From: Colletotrichum lupini
Taxonomy: Eukaryota > Ascomycota > Sordariomycetes > Glomerellales > Glomerellaceae
Direction of reading: 5' to 3'
Length of the DNA stretch: 64,000 nt
Assembly: GCF_023278565.1 (NCBI RefSeq)
Contig: NC_064677.1
Location: 3,968,001-4,032,000, forward strand
Position 1 is the stretch's first letter. Each line of letters begins with the position of its first letter. Below the pieces are notes generated by a model. That model had not been told where the DNA came from. It searched no databases and worked only from the letters and a program-made list of their open reading frames with translations. This document shows positions 58,901-64,000 of this stretch, piece after piece. The translations under genes were made by a program, and so were the position numbers.

Positions 58901-61900
58901 AGTAGACGCGGTTAAATAGCACAGCAATTTTGACGATGGCGGCGTAATCAGTCCCGCTCAATCGCCCGCCCATCTCCGCCAGGGCGATAGTGTGGTCCGG
59001 GCTCCCATGTTAAAGTCCACTGCATAAGTCCCCGGGTGGCAGGCGACTCGTCAGCTAAGCCACGCAATCTGTCAAATCAGCGGTCTACCTTACGAAGTAC
59101 ACTAAGAAATAAGGGTTTAAACAATTACTGGGGTGTTTTTTTGCAGAAGCTCGCTTTGCAATAATGACATATTCGTGGTCAACAGCAAGCAAAGGTCCAT
59201 GCTTCTCTGATTTAAACTTGTCAGCTAGTTCGTCTGAGGTATCTTACTTCGTAAGGAGTTCATCTCCACTGGCCGAGAGACCGAATTGTAGGAAAGTGGA
59301 AGTTGGCTATCATGAGATCGAGCACCTACCTTACGTTTGCAATGTTCCTTGCTATTGCCCCGCTGGTTTTCCCAGCATGACCAGACAGAGTGTAGATGGA
59401 GAAGAGAAGGAGTCCCGGATTACAGAACCAGAAAGTGAAGGGAGGAAAGAGTGTTCAATAGTTGACGAGGAAGGAAACAGCGTGACCCACCTTGGTGACA
59501 TCAACCCAATTAAACATTGCTTTCCACGCCAGACAATTAGACCAGCCATTGAGTCTCCAAGCGAAGTTGAGGCTTTTGGCTTTTCCCAAAAACACCCGAC
59601 AGCGGGAATTTACAGTGCACACGCGCCCGGCGCCAGCCTGCTGTTCAACGACACCTGACATTCAGGACGATAAATAACGCAGCGATTTGATTGATCAATT
59701 GAGATATTTTCAGGATCTGACAGTCACGAGGGCAACCAAAGCCACGGCAGAAACCTGCCGTACGAATCCATTTGACACGACGGTCTAATATCGGGTGTGG
59801 ACCAACCGAGTGTTTTTCGCAACATTGCTTCTGTGAGGGCCGTTAGGGGCAATTCCTGGGTCTATCAATAAGCTTAATCCTCACCGTTCCGCAGGCAAGT
59901 CGGAATGTTTCGCACCCAGGGCACGCTCCCCTCTCTCGGAAGCTGGGCCGCACACGGCGGCGTCTCGAAGGATTAGAAAGACGCTACTTCGTACTCCGTA
60001 CACTACCTTAGGTACGCTCGCCGTCGCTTATTCCTTCGCCCAGACAAGAGACCAATGTCGCAAGGGAATACAAAGAAAAACGGAGCCAGGTCTCTACGAG
60101 TGACTCATTTGTCTGGCGCAACAGGGCCAGCCTCTGTCAGACGCGAACGAATTACACGCCATGCCGTTTCGTCAGCACTCACGTACCTTTGACAAAACGA
60201 GGGTGTCGAACTTCAAACTCCGCGAAAGACGGCAGATCGGCTACTGTTCTTCGTACTTGCGGAGCTCAAGCTACGACTCATCGATCATATGGACAACGAC
60301 ACCCTTTCTCTCAACGATCAAGTCCGAGGTTCGAGATGCTCTTCATCCCAAAGCCTGCCTTGCTAGAGGAGTTGGGATGACGGGCGCAAGTCCCGCCCAA
60401 GTTTTGCTACGGCTGCACTCAAACGTTGTCTGACCAAGTGCTTTGGGGTCGGGGAATGCATAGGAGACGCCTCGATTCATCGAGAAGGGGTGTGGCATCC
60501 AGTACCGGGCGAGAGGTGTCCTATCAATCAAGGTCAACTAGCAGCTACGCGGCCGCGAGTAGGTACATAGCTAGACTGTATCCGCATGCCATGCAGGTCG
60601 ACCCCCCCGCACACCATCCATCCCTGGTTAACACGCACGTCAGGCACAAGCAACAACGTTGCTCTTGGGCGAATGGGCACACTCTACTATCGACCTAGGG
60701 CTGATGGCAAATTTGGAGCTGTCGATTCCCCAAACTTTCGGCTAGATGCTGGTGGAAGCTGCTCCAGCGCGTTTGAGCTCTTCTCATTGCGTTGTTAGGA
60801 GGTGCATGTACCCGCAGTCATGTACAGATTGCGAAAGCTTGGTTCGAGAGTGACAGCCCACTCACACATTATCAAAGTTGATTTTGGGTGAGAATCTTGT
60901 CTTTGTCTACGTAAATCCTGACGTACCAACTTCACGAAGCTACCCCCCTTCAATACGTAGTTCCGAAGACGAAGAGCCCTCGCAATCGTCCTCGACGTCG
61001 CCGGGGCCCTGCTCGCTTATTCTGCCCCGTCTCATCTCGTCCTCCTCCGGCCTCTTCCAGACCCCACCCCGGCCCCCGGTCTCTCTTCGAAGCCTTACCT
61101 ACCGGAGCGATTCCACGTGGAACTTGCGGGTCCCTCCTCCTCGAGTGCTTGGTCATCTGCCTCGTCTTGGCTTGGACTGGTTTCCTATGAGATCAACGGC
61201 ACATTCTGAACCCGCTGACGCGCGGAAGTCATTGCGACTTCTGTCCTTTGGACGTCCAATATCTCTATCCCCACTGGCTCATCGTACTTCGTGTCCAGAG
61301 ACGTAGGCATCCGTCACAATGACCTCCAATTGGCCCTCCCGAGATCGTTCTCGGCGGCGCCCCGGGGATTACCCACCCTCCTCCGGGCTTCACCGATCCG
61401 TGCTATGCTTTGCTGCGCGTCCAGCATTTTCTGCCTTCTCCCTTTTACCAACATCCCGGTCTCGAAGGTAGTCTTGCCAACCGCCTCAGCTCGTCGCTGC
61501 CCCCCTGCCAACTCCCGTCCCCGTCTACTTTGCGGCTGCTGTATTGCCGTTGCCACACACCCCAGCCGTACCTTGACCCGGTGTCGTGGACTCCTCGCAC
61601 TCCCTTCCCGTAGTCTGCCGCCCCTCTTGCGGGTACGGCCTGATGGGGCCCATGGAGGAGGTAGATGGGGGGTGTTCCGCCCCGTCTGTGCTTAGACTTA
61701 GGAATCTTATTCTGCACATTCCTTGATGGCGGCTTGCATAGTCCTGCGTCACGACGCGGAAGCCACGGGCGACTGACCGCGTCTTGGGTTGCTTTCGATT
61801 CTGCCCTACTCGTTACGTGAGGCTGTTTAGGATCCCCCTTGAAAGTGGGTGCTCCCAACTTTTGGTACGAACGCTTCCCATGTCCAAGGTAGCATGGCTT

Positions 61901-62416
61901 GTTCTGATGTGTGGCCTGGAAATTCTGGGTTTCGATATAAGAGTGAGGCTTCTTCCCTAGCTTGGTGGCGATGCTGTTAGTACAGACAGGCAATATCACA
62001 TAGACTTACACTTACACCCTGTTCACAATACTGCCATTACCTCCCCCACAAGCCTTTGATACTCCACACCCGCTTTCCCTTCAGACATTTCCTTGATCTA
62101 TACCAAGTCAGTGTTACGACCAATCACGTAAGGGAATATCTTATACAACACAAGTACAACTGAGCTGTAAGTGTAGGATGTCAAAACCGTTGGCGGGCTC
62201 TTCTGACGAACCAAGTAGTCGTTTCAGCCTCGTATTGCTGTGGAAGAGAACCACTTAGCTTAAAACTCACTTCTCAGCGAGGGGTCTAAGAGACACTGCC
62301 GCAACAGTTGGCATCCTCTCACGGCCAAGTGAGACCGCAGCTCTCTCAGGAGCCGCCACTCGAGCGCAGAACAAACAGCACACTTCCTAGTCTGAAACCC
62401 GGAAAATAGCCGCAAC
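55965..62416. other. 6.4 kb gene-poor region
   Basis: No recognisable protein family on either strand. The longest ATG-started frame, 59164-59658 (164 codons), has no known motif. A C/T-rich stretch at about 60900-61320 resembles a fungal promoter and leader and is followed by ATG 61319 with an Arg-rich 50-codon frame (MTSNWPSRDRSRRRPGDYPP) ending at a possible GTAGTC donor. It could be an orphan or decayed 5' exon. There is a 16-bp tandem duplication at 58527-58558 and a TACCTTAGGTA at 60004-60014. The region may be an accessory insertion or decayed transposon land, but no terminal repeats were found. Confidence 0.5.
58527..58558. repeat. Perfect 16-bp tandem duplication
   Basis: Two adjacent identical copies of GAATTCAGATTTCAGG. 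Too short to be a known mobile element; it lies in the gene-poor region. Confidence 0.95.
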
Positions 62417-63103
62417 ATGTCATCCAAGGCTTCGAAATCGTCGGAACAAAGCTCCAAGAAGCACCACTCCTCAAAATCAAAGTCAAAGTCAAAGAACGAC
62501 GACTGGGCAGAAATCACAGACCCCGAGGAGCGCCGCCGCATCCAAAATCGGTTGGCTCAACGTAAATTCAGTACGTCCTCTCTCCATTCTCCGGATCCCT
62601 CAGCCAGGAGCACCCCCGGAACATGAATTTTGAGTCCTCAAAGGGGGTAAAACAGCACAGCAGCACAACTAACACGCACAACCACAGGGAAGAAGAACCA
62701 AGACAGCAAAGAAAAGGCCGACCGCGACGCAGACAACGAGACCAACGCTAAGAATACGTACGAAATCGCCTCGGGCTCCTCCGATCCTAGCGGTGCCGCC
62801 GCCGGCGGCGCGGAAGAGGGAGCCGAGTCCGGCCTTCCCTGGGGTAGCATCAACATGAACCACGTCATCACCCGCGGCCACGAGCACGAGAGCCGCCGGG
62901 GCAGCGGCCGCGACGACTACGTCAGAGAGGACCCGTATTACATGACCAACTACGGCAACGGCTACACGGAGGCGTACCAGCCGGCGGCGCCAGCGAGTTA
63001 CGGGAGCAGTGGTGGGGAGGATTACTACTACGGCGGCGACTCGCCGTATTATTTGGATTATGATCAGGGTGGGGACGTGAATCAGGGGCATCACAGACGG
63101 TGA
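62417..63103 (+). CDS. Small protein with bZIP-type basic region but no leucine zipper
   Basis: Two exons: 62417-62570 and 62688-63103, across a 117-nt intron (donor GTACGT, branch CTAAC, acceptor CAG), giving 189 aa. After a Ser/Lys-rich start (SSKSKSKSKNDDW), the DNA-contacting signature is DPEERRRIQNRLAQRKFRKK at about residues 35-54, with the invariant Asn44 and Arg52 of fungal AP-1-like bZIPs. The intron splits codon 52 inside the basic region. The next roughly 45 residues (NQDSKEKADRDADNETNAKN and on) contain no Leu, so no heptad zipper exists. The rest is Gly/Ser- and Tyr/Asp-rich (YGSSGGEDYYYGGDSPYYLD) and disordered. A nuclear DNA-binding role is inferred; dimerisation must differ from a standard bZIP. 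Intron retention would yield a 69-residue truncated form with the basic region cut at F51. Confidence 0.75.
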
Positions 63104-64000
63104 GAGAAATCTACAACTCCCTGTAGAGATTGACTGTATTCTGATGGCGAGTTTCAGGCGCTAGTTTGCGATTACTTGGGACACTCTGGATAAGCTACGA
63201 AGGCACAGGCGTTTGGGTTGGGATGGGCTGGGCTGGGTTGATTTAGCATACAAAAGAGGGGAGAATGCGGGCGCGTAAGACATTCTTAATTCGTCCACGG
63301 GATGGGCCCTACACCTTCACCTCCTTTTCTTCTGTTCGTTTCTCATTTCACACCACTCATCCTGTCTTGAATCCCCGTTTTTGGAAAAAAAAAAAAAAGT
63401 GAATGGATAATGGATGTAATCCTATGGAGGGGTTGATGACTCCTTGGCTTTCTCAGCATGGAGTTCAACGGGGTCTGGGATCTAATGGCGGACGAAAGAC
63501 ACGATAGTAAAGATTCACCAAGACGGGTCCTGTATTAGATATCACTCTCGACCTTTTTTGTATTCAAAGGCAAAACCTCTCATAACTCTCAAGCACCCTA
63601 TTCGAAATAGAAACCTAAGAATAGGAAACCTGTACCAGCTCTGGCTCGCTCTGGAGCAAAGATGAGGGTGTGATCATCGACGTTGCATGTGCCACTCACA
63701 CGCAGTAGGCTAATCTAAGTGAGGGAAAGTCTGCTGTAGAGTCTAGGGGGGCAAGAAAGATCGGTATTGAGTAGTGAGCTGGTTTTGCCTACACTATGTC
63801 AAATACCGGAGTTGAAAACATGACATTAAAATGACTGTTACCTGATTTTATCCATACTGAAGATGGATTTTGTGGGTGGGGAACTAGTTCAAGGCGTCGC
63901 CATGTTGTTAAACAAGGACGCGCATCATTCGCCGTTACTAGACATGTCATCGTCTGAACCCGAAATCTGAGACTGTGTCACTGGGTGACTCTAGTGATGT
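63104..64000. other. 3' flank of the bZIP-like gene to window end
   Basis: About 900 bp with no credible frame. A 14-A run lies at 63385-63398. Probably the 3' untranslated region followed by intergenic DNA. Confidence 0.5.

Noticed and set aside
60580..60605. Resemblance to a cloning-vector polylinker (GCATGCC...GCAGGTCGAC)
   Set aside because: The order of sites is broken and the flanks do not match vector sequence; chance similarity.
55965..62416. Transposon or RIP-degraded repeat
   Set aside because: No transposase or reverse transcriptase motifs, no terminal repeats, and no extreme AT content seen by eye; left open as a finding rather than called.

Overview
This window is nuclear DNA of a filamentous ascomycete, most likely a Sordariomycete. 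The protein-coding genes carry short spliceosomal introns with GTRNGT-like donors, CTAAC/CTGAC branch sites and YAG acceptors. The gene set (Big1, eisosome protein Eis1, Sfk1, recyclin-1, Cdc8-type tropomyosin, Kin28, mS41) is fungal, and several proteins have the form familiar from Sordariomycetes. No bacterial features, CRISPR arrays, rRNA or tRNA genes, or intact transposons were recognised. The species cannot be fixed by eye. All exon joins were made by hand from splice signals and reading frame; every assembled model sums to a whole number of codons.

Layout. 0-5.4 kb: N-terminal end of a SET1-like histone methyltransferase running off the left edge, a securin-like protein, tropomyosin and RRP17/NOL12. 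6.4-12.6 kb: BIG1, TRM112, a secretory cyclophilin B with two possible C-termini, mitochondrial uS13m, and a membrane dipeptidase. 15.4-27.1 kb: an RGD2-type F-BAR/DEP/RhoGAP protein, AP-3 delta, COQ10 and a large coiled-coil protein with a ubiquitin-like fold. 27.1-32.6 kb: a 5.5 kb stretch with no convincing gene but with microsatellites and a repeated TACCTTACCTCA-like motif. 32.6-50 kb: EMC2, a METTL2/TRM140-type tRNA methyltransferase, a tyrosine phosphatase, EIS1, SFK1, KIN28/CDK7 and recyclin-1. 50-56 kb: an IRC20/SHPRH-like SNF2-RING protein and mS41. 56-62.4 kb: a second gene-poor stretch. 62.4-63.1 kb: a small protein with a bZIP-type basic region but no leucine zipper.

The genes are mostly conserved housekeeping functions and do not form one pathway or a biosynthetic cluster. 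Loose themes are membrane traffic and plasma-membrane organisation (AP-3 delta, recyclin-1, EIS1, SFK1, RGD2, tropomyosin), ER protein and wall biogenesis (BIG1, cyclophilin B, EMC2), and ribosome or tRNA biogenesis (RRP17, TRM112, TRM140-like, uS13m, mS41). Many neighbours are divergent and share one intergenic region.

The most interesting observations are: a cyclophilin B locus that encodes either a soluble HVEL-ending protein or a membrane-anchored one through an in-frame alternative intron; a RhoGAP domain without its arginine finger; start codons at or split by introns in AP-3 delta and uS13m; the zipper-less bZIP-like protein; and a short palindromic motif recurring in intergenic DNA.
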